Shown here: piece after piece, positions 41,901 through 52,559 of the stretch
Position numbering within the stretch: position 1 is the first letter of the stretch
How the letters are laid out: every line of letters begins with the position of its first letter
Source: Tetmemena sp. SeJ-2015
Lineage: Eukaryota; Ciliophora; Spirotrichea; Sporadotrichida; Oxytrichidae
DNA: 64,000 nucleotides
Reading direction: 5' to 3'
Assembly: GCA_027382625.1 (NCBI GenBank)
Contig: JAJKFJ010020978.1
Coordinates: 146,847-210,846, forward strand
The notes under the pieces: model-generated
Seen by the model: only the letters and a program-made list of their open reading frames with translations
What the model was told of the DNA's origin: nothing
The model's database searches: none
Program-made: the position numbers and the translations under genes

Positions 41901-44900
41901 GAATGAGTTACAAGAGATTGCAAAAAACTTTTCCCCTGATGAAATTATACAAAAGGACTTGTAGAAATTTAATTTTATTATTACCTTGAGGGAAGAATTG
42001 AAGAGCAGAGAGACTCATAATTCGTAGATAGGGAACTTCCCAACCAATTACATATTCGACCCATCACATTAAATGCTCAATCATCTCACTTACCAAATAA
42101 AAATGGGGCTTGTTTCTGGAATATTTAAGTAAAAATTTGCGTCCTCTTTTGAAGCAGATAAATTTCAGAGTCGATAAAAAATTTTCCCTTTTAAAACTCA
42201 ATTATTAAATATTTCAATATATAAAATAAATAAATTTAGAAAGACAAGAATCATTAAAAGTGGAAATCATTTTTTATATACAAAATTAAATTTTTCACAG
42301 ACCATATTGAATTGAATCTGTTAAGATTTGATTATTTAGATAAACTAATATTTATTTAACTTCTTAACTTATAATTTAAAGTCAAGAGGATCTGAGATAT
42401 CACAAATATCTCAAAATAAATTAGAATTTCATTTGGTAAGCCTTAATAGTAAAAGATATCTAAACCTTTTCCATATTAAAATAATTATTATTTGTCTGGA
42501 TTAGAATTACCTGGTGATTTACAAAGTGAAGATTAACTTAAAATTAAACAAATAGAAAAATAAAGTAATAATTTTTTAAAAACTTGGCTTCTTTTAAAGG
42601 ATCTCTTTTTTCAGAAGACCCAAGCGATTTCTCCTTTGTTTCAATAAAGGCTAAAGACAATTTTAAGATAAGAGAGGCTATATTTTCAGATATGAACTAA
42701 AAGCTCCTCCTTATTTAAATATCTTGCTTTAATTTGTACCTATTTGTGAGAACAGCTAAATTGATAACCAATCTAGGAAATTATATACATCCTCGATACT
42801 TTTAAATTTAAGCGATCTTGGAAACCCTTACTAACTTCCAGTTGAGAATATCAGGTCAGTTGTGAGTTTCAATGAGAAAGAGCTTTATTGCATTGCAAAC
42901 TGTGGCTTAGATAAAGGCGGCTTTAGCTCAAAGTACGTATGCCTCCTTAATTTTTGGGATACAGTAGCAGCAGAATCGAGAAAAGTAACACTTAGTCGTA
43001 AATTAAACATGCATAACCTCTTGAGCTCTGAAATAACTGGCGAATCTATTCTCGATCAATTCAATTAATAGCAGCACTCTAACTTCCTCTAAAAATAATA
43101 TTTCATTTTTAATTAAAGTCACTTCCACTTTGTCTACAAGGAAAGATATTTAGTATTTTAAAGTCAAATATATTAATAGTATTCTTATATACAGAATGAA
43201 TGATTAAAACATCAATCATCTAAAAGAATTAGGCATATTCTTTTTTGCAATTAAAATGTCATGTTTATTTATCAAAATTAAAGTAAGATTTTTTTTTTCA
43301 AAAATAGAAGGCTTGATATCATATTTGAAGTGATAAAGTGATATTTTATTTTCAGGCTTTAATTCTTCATTTCGTGTTATTGGATTATACTTTTCTTGAA
43401 TATTAAATAAATAAGATTATAACTAAAAATCATCTCTAATAGAGTCCAACCTATAATTATCGAAAATAATCTTCAGGCATTATTATTTTAGGTTGGAGTT
43501 AAAACTTTTATTTTTAGGAATAGTGTGCAGAGATAACTCTTACTACTTGCTGATAGACAAAGCTTAATTAACCTTTGTGACTTCATTTGAGCTCACGGAT
43601 AAGTAATATACTATTGAGTACGACCGAGATCAGCTCTACATAATAAACACTTAATATTCTGATCAAAGGCACCAATTCACTCCTCATCTTCAATTCACTG
43701 AGGGATTGATAGAGTCCCTCATCAGAATCAGTTTCAGCCAACAACATATTCTCGTAGACTTCCTTAAATTTATCATTTCATAAAATTTAATAAAATAAAA
43801 AAACTCAACTAATTTTAGCAATTTAGCTCCTTAAATATTCCCAAAACAATCTATTCATTCTAAATAGATGCAGATAATCGAAAAGAGCTTAAAAAATTTT
43901 TTAAAAAATTTTTTCAAAAATTGAATTTTTTTAATAAATATTTTAAAAAAGGAGCTGAGAAAAATATAATAAAAATTTAAAAATTAAAGGGGCAAAATAA
44001 AAGGGCCCTAGCTGATATTCTATAGATTTTTACGAAAAAAAACCTACCACCGAATAGGGAATTAAACACGTGGCCCCCCCGCCACCTCACTCTGAGCAGA
44101 AGCCCCGGCTTCGGGGAAAACATCCAAAAAAACCTAAAAGGAAAAAAAAATCCGGTAGCTTGGGACCGAGGCAAGTCGCTGTCCACTTGGCTTCCTGCCA
44201 GCTGATGACTGAGTGTTTGCCATAATCCCCCCTCCCGCCTACAAGGTTTGGAGGGGAGGGGGAACCACCACCTTTGATTATCTCTCCAGAGCAGCTCCCA
44301 CCTTCCCCGGGCTTCGGCTGCCATTATCCCTTCCCTCTTTAAACACTCCCCACAGCCAATGGGTTACCAAACCAAAAGCCTTTAGGGGAAAGGGGGACCG
44401 GGCCAGGGCCGGGGCCCTGTGCGTCCTGAATTTTAACTTTTAATTTAATAACAAAATAAAGCCTTCATTTTTTTTTTATAATTATTTTTTTGAAAATTAG
44501 GGTTAAAATCACTAGTTTATTCTAGTGGATCATGACCGTGAGCCTATCTCCTTCCAAAATCATAGTATTCAAAACAGGATCTAAATTAACTTGATGCACA
44601 CTCAAAATAACCTCCATTGCAATATTTAGGACTAGAAGCTCAAATAAGTCATTTCTCGAATGACTCAAGATGAGCTTTTAAATTCATATGACTTGTTTGA
44701 AGGATCTTTTCACCATTAAATTTTATAATTTTTGGGTTTTAATAAATAAAATTTTAAAACTAAATTTTTAATGAAAAATAACTCTGTGTTGAACAAAATT
44801 ACTTTAGTATCAGCACTATCGAGATCTTACAAAGCCAAATGAATTATCAGAAAAAGTAGGAATTCTCTGTTCATAAGAGCGGGAGAAATTCTTTTTGGCA

Positions 44901-47900
44901 CTAAATTAAAAGATACCTCTGCAAACCTACTAAATTGTCTTATTTCCATTGATCTTTCCATCTACAAGTGGAACTTTAAGATATTTTTTTAGTATAGACT
45001 CTTTTGAATACATTAAATATGAAAAACTTCTTTCTCAAGAATTAAGAGGCCTTTTAGCATTAAAATGTCAATATTTATCCCTTATCAAGTCATAATTAAG
45101 TTATATTCTAAGCAGGTACCAGCGAGGCTAGGTAGTAAATTTTTTTCCTCAAATTTTACACCTTTAAATAAAAAAAGGTGTCATTCTAGAGTAAGATACT
45201 GCTTTTGGACTACTACCGATTTCGCATCTTAGGGTAACTGAAATTTACAAGCACTCACCTTTAATATACTCTATCTCCTAGCGGCTTCTTTTGCAAAATA
45301 ATTTTTTTAAAAAAATACAGGTAAAGAGATATGTGGCATTATTGTAACATTGCTTAGATTCAAGCCTAATTTTGTTCGAAATTATTTTTTATTTAATCAG
45401 AATTTAAATTTGGACTCGAAATTATGCTATCTTAGATGCGTTTTAAAGAAGAATCTCTCAATTTAATCCTTAGTAGATTCCTCTGATATTTTTTAAGAAT
45501 TCTTTGAATAAAACAATCTTGGATTATGCAGTAAAATTTAAGGACTTTAATAAAATCAATTTGATACTCGAAATCATCTTAAAGCATATTTTAAAGAGTT
45601 TAAAGGTTTTTTAAAGTACTAAAACCATTTCCAACTGAATGAAATTGTAGATAAACATCTAATATACATGCTGTTTAATAGATTCAACCTGAAAGCTTAT
45701 TTCTAAAGCAAGTTACCTCTTTTAAAGATCAATAACAGACACTACCCAGATAACTCTAAAGATAAATCGAAATTCCTATTTAGCGGTTTTGAAAATATTC
45801 ATACTATAAATTACATTCTGACTCACTACAAAGAATTGGTTGGTGATAAAGTATGTGAAGATAAGAGTGATGGTCAAGTACAAATCGAGTATTTCTTTCT
45901 CAATATCCCAACGACTTTTTAAAGTCATGATTTAATTAGTCATCTTTGCTCGCTTAATGACTTAGAACTTTTCGATACTTTGCCAATATAGATGATACTT
46001 GACTACAAATGGGACACTTACGCTCTAAAAGCAGGACTTTATTATTTAGGTTATTTCGTTCTCTTTGTGATACCTTTTTCTTTTGATCTCTACTTTTTCG
46101 TCATCTTGAATCAACCCTATAATTTTAGCATTGTTTGTTTAAACATGAGTCTTAAAAATTAAAATATTAGGGTAATTTTTAATCTATTTCAGCAAATGAT
46201 ATTTGCTGATTATAGATTTATTTTCAAATTAAAATGATAAATATTAAGCAACATTCTATTAATTTTAATTTATAATCTTTTGAATGTATCTAGAAACCTT
46301 GCACACCTAAAATATTTTAGATATGTTTAAATATATATGACCTGATAATACCAAAATTGATATGCTCATCTTGCTTGATAGTAATGGAGTTATATGAACT
46401 TGGGCATATAATAAAAACAGGTTTAAGATATTTCTATGATCCCTGGAATGATGTAGACTAAGTATTTGTAGTGGTCTACTTGTGTTGTGTGGGTATAGAT
46501 TTGAGTGGCTATTCTGATATTTCAGTCGTTATCATGCATCTAAAAATATAGAAGGAAATAATTCCTTTTCATGATGAGCATTTGTTTATTATAAGGTGGC
46601 AAGTAGTCAAATTTTAAATTATTATTGCGTAATATAGGAATGAGATATGAGGGCTATTCCTTTCTTAGCCCTCTTAGCAATGACACCATGGATTAGCATG
46701 AGCCAAACTGTAGATTACTCCAAATATGGTGCTCTAAAACAAACAAAAAAACGTTGAAATATTTTTAATACACTTTTTCGCTGCCCCTAGATCTGTGATA
46801 GCCCTCTCAGCATTAATTTTGATTATGAAGCAATTGAATAAAATATGGTCAATATCGAGCCATCGTACCCTCTTTAGGGAGCCTTATTGACTAATATCAT
46901 AATTGCAAAGGTTGATGGAGGAATTTATAAATAGCCTTCTTACTGATTTTTAATCAATCAAACGTTCTTGCTGGGGGTTCAAATTGATCAGTCTGGAGAA
47001 TCTCGTGCTTAGTATTCTTGCAAAACGATCTCTCTTTCCTCTCTTCTCTTACAGATTTGGTGATTCTATGACTAATCTGCAAAAGAAGAGGTCCCAATGA
47101 TGAAAGTTTCATCTCCAAGGTATTTTAAAGGTCTGCCTACCAATAAAAATATTTCTTATTTAATATTTAAATCATGATGAGTTTGATGTGCTTTTTGGTA
47201 TTTTTGAAACTATGCTCTCTCTTGCGTATGTTTTAGGGCTTCAGTTATTAGATAAGTATGCTAAAAGCAGTTTTTTTAGATACAGGATACTTCATATTAT
47301 TTTACACATTTGTGCTAATAATGTATGCCTGCATATTCAGTTTACTGCAGATCCCTGTAGGAGATGACGATGAAGAAGCAAGTCATTACTATGAAGCTGT
47401 TGGATATTTTGGCTACTTTATTATGGCGTTCAGAGCTTCTGTCGGTGATATGCAAGTTGACAAATTTTATAAGCTCGATGATAGGCTTGCAACAAAATAA
47501 TAATTCAGAATTATGTTGAGATGTTAAGAAAATATAAGACATTTGAAAAATCTGAAAAGAAGTAATAGAATGCTTTATAATTATTTCATTTTTATATCTT
47601 AACAGATTATTTATGCAAATGAAATTTAATTTGATGAGAATTCTTATTTTATTTTTTAAAAATCTGAAATATTTTTAATTGGATATTATTTCAGTTTAAT
47701 TTCACAATTTTAGATTAATATTTCCAGCATACACCTATTTAGTTAAAATTGTATGAATAACGATATTTAATTTACCAAAAGTATAAAAGCTTTCAACCTG
47801 GCGAAATTATTTTAAATTTTTTCCTTATTGTTTAAATAAAATAATTTATTAGATTTAAGCTAAAGATTATAAAATAAGAAATAATAAATTAAAAATGAAT

Positions 47901-49060
47901 TTATAAATTTGCAGTTTTTTCTTGGATAGTTTGGATGACAGCAATCTTATTTCTAAATATAATTTTGCTCAGTTTCATCATTGCTGTTATTTCAGAATCC
48001 TTCTCTAAATTTTAGTTTGTTGGTTTTTGAAAAAAAATTAAAAATTTATTATCATAATATAAATGTATTGTAAAAATTAAATAATTATTTTTCTTTAAGG
48101 AATTTTTAAAATAGCTTATCCTAGACATTTGAAGCAAGAAAAAAGGCATATTTTTATTTTTATAACATTATGATAATTTAAAAATAATTATTGCAGTATT
48201 AAATTTTAGTTTTTATTCACTTGGATATATGAGAGAAAAAATATCTTCATTTAAGGTGTGAATTAATAATATAAGTTACAAAACATTAAAATTGAAATTT
48301 AAATGAATAAATCTGAATTAAAATAATTACTGAAGGGTGATAAATTAATGGACATTGGAATTTTACTTACTCTATGATACGAGATCTCTGAGAATTTAAA
48401 AATTACATAAGTTTTGTAGCTTGTTAAATGAGATAAATAACTCACAGAATATTAATTTTAGACTAAATTATAATTTAACTCTCTTTTTAATAAATTTTAA
48501 TTTATTTCTCATCCCTATTTATCTTTTGAACGTTTAAAAATTTTAGTGAAGATTAAAACTTTTTAGCAACTTGTATAATTTTTTAAGTATATAACTCTAC
48601 AGTGAAGCAGAGAACGGTAGCTGAGGCATACCGAGTGAAGTGCCACCTGATCAAGGGAAGAGAAAATAACATGAGTTCAAATGAACTAAATGACCCAAGA
48701 TTTATACTAATAAATAACTATTAAACAATTATCTTTCTTTCCTTTAATTGAAGATACTTCCCAAAGTATTTGCTTTTAAGAAGACCAGTTAAGAATTAAG
48801 AATAGAATTTTGATTCCGACTCTTTAAAGCATGATTTAAAGAGTCAAATTGAAGATAACTAGCAGAAAGTTCTTTATTAGATGAAGGCCTAATTTGAGGA
48901 AATGAGATAAATGTGCTAATTTGAGGAAATAAGACTAATGTTCCTCAAGCTTGAAAATAATCAAAAGAAACTAGAGCAAATGATTATTAAAAATTAACCA
49001 ATTTAAAATTTTTACAAATATAAATAAAACATATTATCTTATTGTCAATTTAGAAAGTGC
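32920..49060 (+). CDS. TRP/polycystin-like cation channel, copy A (long, IES-rich)
   Basis: Candidate starts 32920 and 32959. An acidic/poly-Gln N-terminus (about 33010-33130, Gln as CAA, TAA, TAG) precedes blocks shared with copy B: FIEDFLAADNLIV, SYYIVDSILYN, LYHLPQFIRIKTINLPIS (33740), FPKVVYFININGEFIPK (35580), YKSLRRLIFAKERWIDV (38560), GSKDHRNYYLTSQAASRRLR (38750), NSQIGNFPTNYIFDPS (42020), VSFNEKELYCIANCGLD (42860), and EYDRDQLYIINTQYSDQRHQ (43620). The channel part has LDYKWDTYALKAGLYYLGYF (S1, about 46010), the pore-side segment ending YEAVGYFGYFIMAFRASVGD (47390), and S6 SWIVWMTAILFLNIILLSFI (47930), then a coiled coil (48840-48990). This implies a TRP-type cation channel with a beta-propeller-like N-terminal region (inference). 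Five IESs were resolved by comparison with B. Very long IESs at about 33830-35565, 35760-38550 and 43780-44510 hold unrelated DNA. No stop is met until 49388 because a repeat element lies at the 3' end. Confidence 0.78.
33457..33490 (+). other. IES, 29 bp, pointer ACAAT (copy A)
   Basis: ACAAT at 33457-33461 and 33486-33490; excision gives IVDSILYNLEIKKGI, matching copy B. Homologous IES in B at 55146 uses pointer AATC. Confidence 0.88.
34288..34962. repeat. Imperfect 675-bp palindrome with dynein heavy chain-like motif in both arms
   Basis: Left arm about 34288-34565 and right arm about 34680-34962 are inverted copies, including a C/G homopolymer of 9-11 (34409-34419; 34833-34841). Read outward-in, the right arm (minus) encodes LLVIFIDDLNMPRIDKY, the AAA Walker-B signature of axonemal and cytoplasmic dynein heavy chains; the left arm (plus) has the mutated form FIGDLNMSRIDKN. 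Another frame shared by both arms (GIKP..E.DLYY.SS) also shows mostly conservative changes. The sequence after the motif is not dynein-like. It sits in the 1.7-kb segment of copy A that copy B lacks. Either a duplicated inverted MDS of a dynein gene nested in an IES, or a decayed gene fragment. Confidence 0.6.
36438..37900 (-). CDS. Minus-strand coding blocks nested within a long IES of channel copy A
   Basis: Read right to left: IARDIFKERRVKIFKFSKWP (about 37790), NLTYITSLQEKSDKIFMLPD (about 37660), FDRVAVFELYNNPGLEFVNQ (about 37470), IEEPHLYVICDLISEDEEVD (about 37140), and SLFKMQKFYSNYISQLKNPV with VKMVGDEEDHINFDKIS (about 36550), ending at TGA 36440-36438. The blocks have gene-like composition, opposite in direction to copy A, and lie where copy B has only about 750 bp without them. 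No family was recognised. The joins are not resolved and the start is unknown. It may be a complete small gene nested in an IES, or inverted MDSs of another gene. Confidence 0.55.
38695..38721 (+). other. IES, 21 bp, pointer TTCCAA (copy A)
   Basis: TTCCAA at 38695-38700 and 38716-38721; excision gives DQAFQRTSTVYGSKDHRNYY. Copy B has a 39-bp IES at the same codon with the same pointer. Confidence 0.9.
38815..38846 (+). other. IES, 29 bp, pointer AAG (copy A)
   Basis: AAG at 38815-38817 and 38844-38846; excision gives REPIKVKQVFIANERNVIF as in copy B, where a 30-bp IES sits 6 bases away with pointer AAAGT. Confidence 0.8.
40988..41228. repeat. Imperfect foldback (inverted repeat), about 240 bp
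   Basis: The left arm from 40988 (CCAAAACCAAAACCCTCATA) matches the reverse complement of the right arm ending at 41228 over most of about 85 bases, with mismatches. Inside channel copy A; not seen in copy B. MITE-like in size. Confidence 0.65.
43977..44443. other. GC-rich island inside an IES of copy A
   Basis: About 465 bp with runs of C and G, strongly unlike the surrounding AT-rich DNA. It contains a hairpin GCCCCGGCTTCGGGG near 44102 and purine/pyrimidine tracts. Both strands have open frames (115 codons minus, 76 plus in the standard code), but without recognisable protein features. The borders are weakly inverted (TTAAAAATTAAAGGGGC... against ...TTTTAACTTTTAATTTAA). Copy B has no equivalent between its LVDFFKLF and the next coding block. 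Confidence 0.8.
47487..47913 (+). other. IES, 422 bp, pointer TTGCA (copy A), before S6
   Basis: TTGCA at 47487-47491 and 47909-47913; excision gives KLDDRLAVFSWIVWMTAIL, continuous with S6. Homologous to the 381-bp IES of B (pointer GCTTGC). Confidence 0.9.
48003..48598 (+). other. IES, 592 bp, pointer CTCT (copy A), after S6
   Basis: CTCT at 48003-48006 and 48595-48598; excision gives VISESFSTVKQRTVAEAYRV. Homologous to the 318-bp IES of B (pointer ACTCT). Confidence 0.88.
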
Positions 49061-49071
49061 AAAGTATTATA

Positions 49072-49393
49072 CGTTCAGCCCCGATTTTTCACTACTGGCT
49101 AGGAAGCTAGCTCGCCCCAGTAAATAGCCACTGTTTTTAGTCTTTTTACTGAACTTTAGAGAAGTGGCTTCATACCCATCCATAATTGGCATGTTCAAAT
49201 CCATAAATTACCCTACAATTGTGAGATTTAATAAAGTAAAATTACCTTTTTTTTGACATTTTTCTAGCAATACTCGGCCGACAAGGAGCGCTTACAGTAC
49301 TAAGTTTTAACACAGATGACAGCATTTTCGTCCTCGTTCGTCCAGGCTTTACAGAAGCCAACTGAAAAGATTTTGAAAAATCGGGGCTGAACG
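49072..49393. repeat. 322-bp element with perfect 19-base terminal inverted repeats
   Basis: CGTTCAGCCCCGATTTTTC at 49072-49090 is repeated inverted at 49375-49393. The interior is relatively GC-rich. The copy A frame passes through the left arm, runs 146 codons from 48950 without TGA, and stops at TGA 49388-49390 inside the right arm. After the stop the same frame is open again (Asn-rich, to TGA 49589-49591). Short AT-rich flanks (ATTATA / GATAATA) are weakly symmetrical; no clear target duplication. Confidence 0.8.
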
Positions 49394-49591
49394 GATAATA
49401 ATAGCGTTAGTGCGAATAAAAATAGTAATGCTGTTAAATTTAGTACTCTTAATAATTAAAACACATCTTCTAAGCAAAATATAGATCCACATAAAAAAAG
49501 AGTGAAAGTTATAACAGCTCATACTCAACCCATAAGAAACAACAATGATTAAATTGTTCAAAATAATAATTATAGATATAATTTTATTTGA
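49394..49591 (+). other. Asn-rich coding-like block
   Basis: The frame encodes NNNSVSANKNSNAVKFSTLN and VKVITAHTQPIRNNND, ending at TGA 49589-49591. It has no start codon of its own and is in the same frame as copy A; it may be the original C-terminus of A beyond the inverted element, or part of another gene. Confidence 0.4.
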
Positions 49592-49980
49592 AACTAATTA
49601 TTAATTCTTAAGAAGAAAAGATTATATTTTAATTTGGAGATCAATATAATTATGGAATCTCAAAAAAATATATAGCCTACTGTTATTATTTTAATGGCCT
49701 CAAATGTAAAGTAAAGTAAAATTTTAGGAATATAATTAATAATCAATTTCAAAAAATCAGCATTTTCGAAATGTTTAGAGAAATCAGTTATCATCCTATG
49801 TAAGTGGCCTCAAATGAATATATTTTGCTGCCAAAAATGAAATTAGCATGAAATACCCTCATATTAAATTTAGTAACTTATTTTTATGTGAGAACTAAAT
49901 TGGCTAAAAAACAGTAAACAACTTATCCTGCTTAAAATATCCAGCTCAATAAAAATTATTTTCATTATTACTAAAAAGAA
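49592..49980. other. AT-rich spacer
   Basis: No feature recognised. Confidence 0.4.
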
Positions 49981-49989
49981 TGTCTCTAG

Positions 49990-50275
49990 CTAATGGCGGC
50001 AATCTCCATTTTTAAATGCCATATGTTCGATCAAGGACTGGAAGTTGACCAAGGAATTTCGATTCTACTTATCTTAGCTCTGCAGTGATGCTCACTCCTC
50101 CATTTCTTTTGCAGCCTCCTCGCTAATTTTGGGTGAGGCCTCTAGATTTACAGTGGTTGAGTTGGAGGCTAGCAAAAATTTGCAGTGACTGCTAATGGAT
50201 GAATTGATGACAGACTAGCAGAGCTTAAGCTCAAGAAATGCAGAGACTATCTCTATATGTATCGATAATTTATGA
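49990..50275 (+). pseudogene. Unrecognised gene fragment with in-frame TGA
   Basis: One frame reads WKLTKEFRFYLSQLCSDAHS, then FAASSLILGEASRFTVVELE, then after an in-frame TGA LLMDELMTDQQSLSSRNAET. The Leu/Ser pattern recalls LRR-type proteins, without proof. Base composition is richer in G and C than its surroundings. Isolated from other coding. Confidence 0.4.
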
Positions 50276-50689
50276 GTTTTGAGCTTCCTCAAAAATTATT
50301 TTAATGTTTAAGCGTGTTTTTGAAAATAAATTGTTTTTTTTTCTCAAGCAAATACGGAAAATTACAAAATCAATTCAATCTATAATAGATTTTCATCTGT
50401 TTTTACTTTCTCCTTAATTTTCAGAAGAAAAAAAGGCATATTAAATAAATAATATTTTGAATTATTTTTAAGCTATAATCTCAGAGAGACCTGAACTATA
50501 CTTCTGATAACCCTAATCCAGGTGATAAGTAAGAGTGAGTGAGTGTAACTGTATATACACACAAATTTATGCTTAATGAATTTTAATTTATTATTTTATA
50601 AACCATCAATTAGTTATTATAGCTGAGAATTTAATTCAAAATCAAATTAGTTTATATATTAAATTAAAATGGATTAAATCATCTGCAGT

Positions 50690-51020
50690 TAAAGTGTGTC
50701 AGATTTGAATAATTATTAGACCATTCGATTCAGCATTAAATTCTAAGAACTTTTCATCCTTGCAACTTTTGTGTGGGAGCGCTCAGTCTAGAGTTATAAG
50801 CGACACAAGTTTCTACAAAGCAGATATTTGGAGTATCGGAATTTGCGCACATCATATCTCGCTGCTGAGAGGTGCTGAGACGATGAATAAAGATGAAACT
50901 CATATTAATTTTTGATTCTCTATCGAACAAGCTGCATATCAGGGGGTGAATCTGAGATTTCAACTGCCACGAAGTTGCAACTCTTCATTTATTATTTTAA
51001 TCAATCTCCAATTTTAATTA
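50690..51020 (+). pseudogene. Degenerate AMPK/CAMK-like protein kinase fragment
   Basis: In one frame: AVKVCQI (where KxxDFG is expected), CGSAQSRVISDTSFYKADIW SIGI in meaning (CGS and YKADIWSIGIC are key; the Y-x-APEV part is degraded), then an in-frame TGA, then YQGVNLRFQLPRSCNSSF, matching the G-x-x-x-F-P stretch after subdomain IX. The ATP-binding lobe and HRD motif are not seen nearby. The DFG is lost. Most likely a decayed gene copy in germline-limited DNA; a small IES covering the TGA is the alternative. Confidence 0.5.
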
Positions 51021-51120
51021 AATTTCTCACTACATTTGGCAAGAGAAGTAACAACTCCTTTAATTATATCTTTCTATTGTTGAATTTGATTTCCTTAACA
51101 ATAAATAGGACAGAGTAGCA

Positions 51121-51715
51121 TATTTTGTATAACCATTCTCATTGATTGATCTATAATATATATTTGACCCCAATGGAAATATTTTTCCCTTCTAAAAATT
51201 AGCTTTCAAAAATTATAATTTATACCAGTATTCAAGTTAGATGTGAAAGGAACGGAACCTTTTGTTTCTCTTTACAAAACAAATAGTATCAAGGGTATAA
51301 AGATCATACTACAGTTTTATATATAAGTATGACATTCTTAAGATAAACCAGCCAGCTTCCTTTTGTTTATTAAATATTAGTGAGCATTATAATTATTTTT
51401 TTTCTATGAAAGAAGAATAAGCAAACTTTAATTAATTTATTGAAACCTAATAAATACAAATTTTGTTGCATCAGTTTTACAGATGAATAGATACATTATT
51501 AAAAAGATGAGAATTAACTTAATGATGGGAAAAAATCTTAATTTTTTCAAAAATAAATTGGATTATGTATTTGTAAAAATTATATCTAAATCTAAATTAT
51601 AATTACCGAAATTCAAATAAGTTGTTTAAACAGTCCTAATTAAATGAATTGTTTAAAAATAATAGTTCAAATTTATATTTCAATGCTGAATAAACTCTAA
51701 CTTTGTCTCTCACAA
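51121..51715. other. AT-rich spacer
   Basis: No feature recognised. Confidence 0.4.
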
Positions 51716-51719
51716 ATTT

Positions 51720-52070
51720 AAACAATGCCTTTATAATAGCTATTGGCAAATCTAATGATCTCAGAAGAAGAGCAATCTTACATTTTGACAATGAGTCATT
51801 GATTGAGATAAATCTCTAATGTCAAAGATGGAAATGCCTTGGGGAAATTCTGCACCTAGTTCTTAAAAGCTACATACTGTTCTTCTAAATGTTAAAATAG
51901 AATATAAGATTATTTCATCCAGTATTGAAAATGACTCTTTCAATGGGAAAAATTAAAAAAATGAACAGTTACTTCAGCGAGATAAACTTATAATCGCGAC
52001 GGTTTAAAATAAGCATGCAACATTCTTGTACCTTCAAGCTCCTTTCTATTAAAAATTAAAAATCATAAAT
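51720..52070 (+). other. Open frame of about 115 codons, possibly coding
   Basis: TGA-free frame with KSNDLRRRAILHFDNESLIE and CQRWKCLGEILHLVLKSYI near its start; the later part is AT-rich. No start or domain recognised. Confidence 0.3.
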
Positions 52071-52151
52071 ATTAAAATATCAGCAATCAAGTTATGTATT
52101 TTTCTTTCTATTCCGACATTGGTTTTTAATGTTTTGATTCCTCCATCACAA

Positions 52152-52545
52152 TGGAAATGGCGGGGCTCAGTCACTTGTAGCATGTGTTAAAACATAACTC
52201 CAGAGGTAGTTATTCTAGTTACGCAGGATATATTTATTCCCTTACTGAGTTTCTTCTAAAATCCGTTCAATTATGCTTGGATTGTCTGGTTTCTATTTTT
52301 CTCTCTATAGTGCGCCTTATCAGAATTGGTCATGCGAGCTTTTGCCGTGGGCGAGTGGAAAACCGGTGGGTCTCAATCGACATCAGTGAGTGCTAGCGAC
52401 TGCTAGTCTGGCAGACCACAGAGATTCTCTCTCGTCTCTAAATGGGAGTCCATCACTATCTAACTGACGTTTGGGCTTTCACGTGGCGTGGCACAACTGA
52501 TCAAGGAGTTACGCCTGCGAATTAACTTTAAATATATTAAATTAT
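52152..52545 (+). other. GC-richer open frame of about 125 codons
   Basis: From ATG 52152 (MEMAGLSHLQHVLKHNSRGS) a TGA-free frame includes GHASFCRGRVENRWVSIDI (about 52330) and GVHHYLTDVWAFTWRGTTDQ (about 52445). Composition differs from the AT-rich surroundings. No domain is recognised; a structured non-coding RNA is also possible. Confidence 0.35.
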
Positions 52546-52559
52546 TATATGCCCGGTTA

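Noticed and set aside
43977..44443. Two standard-code open frames in the GC-rich island (115 and 76 codons)
   Set aside because: They overlap on opposite strands, have low-complexity Arg/Pro/Phe-rich composition and no domain; open frames are expected by chance in GC-rich DNA.
47258..47500. Eighty-codon frame ending ...DDRLATK as a complete small protein
   Set aside because: The last codons and stop belong to an IES; excision at TTGCA joins it to the S6 segment of the channel.
49349..49561. Minus-strand 70-codon frame
   Set aside because: It is the shadow of the Asn-rich plus-strand block, and its Ile/Phe-rich composition is what antisense Asn/Lys codons produce.
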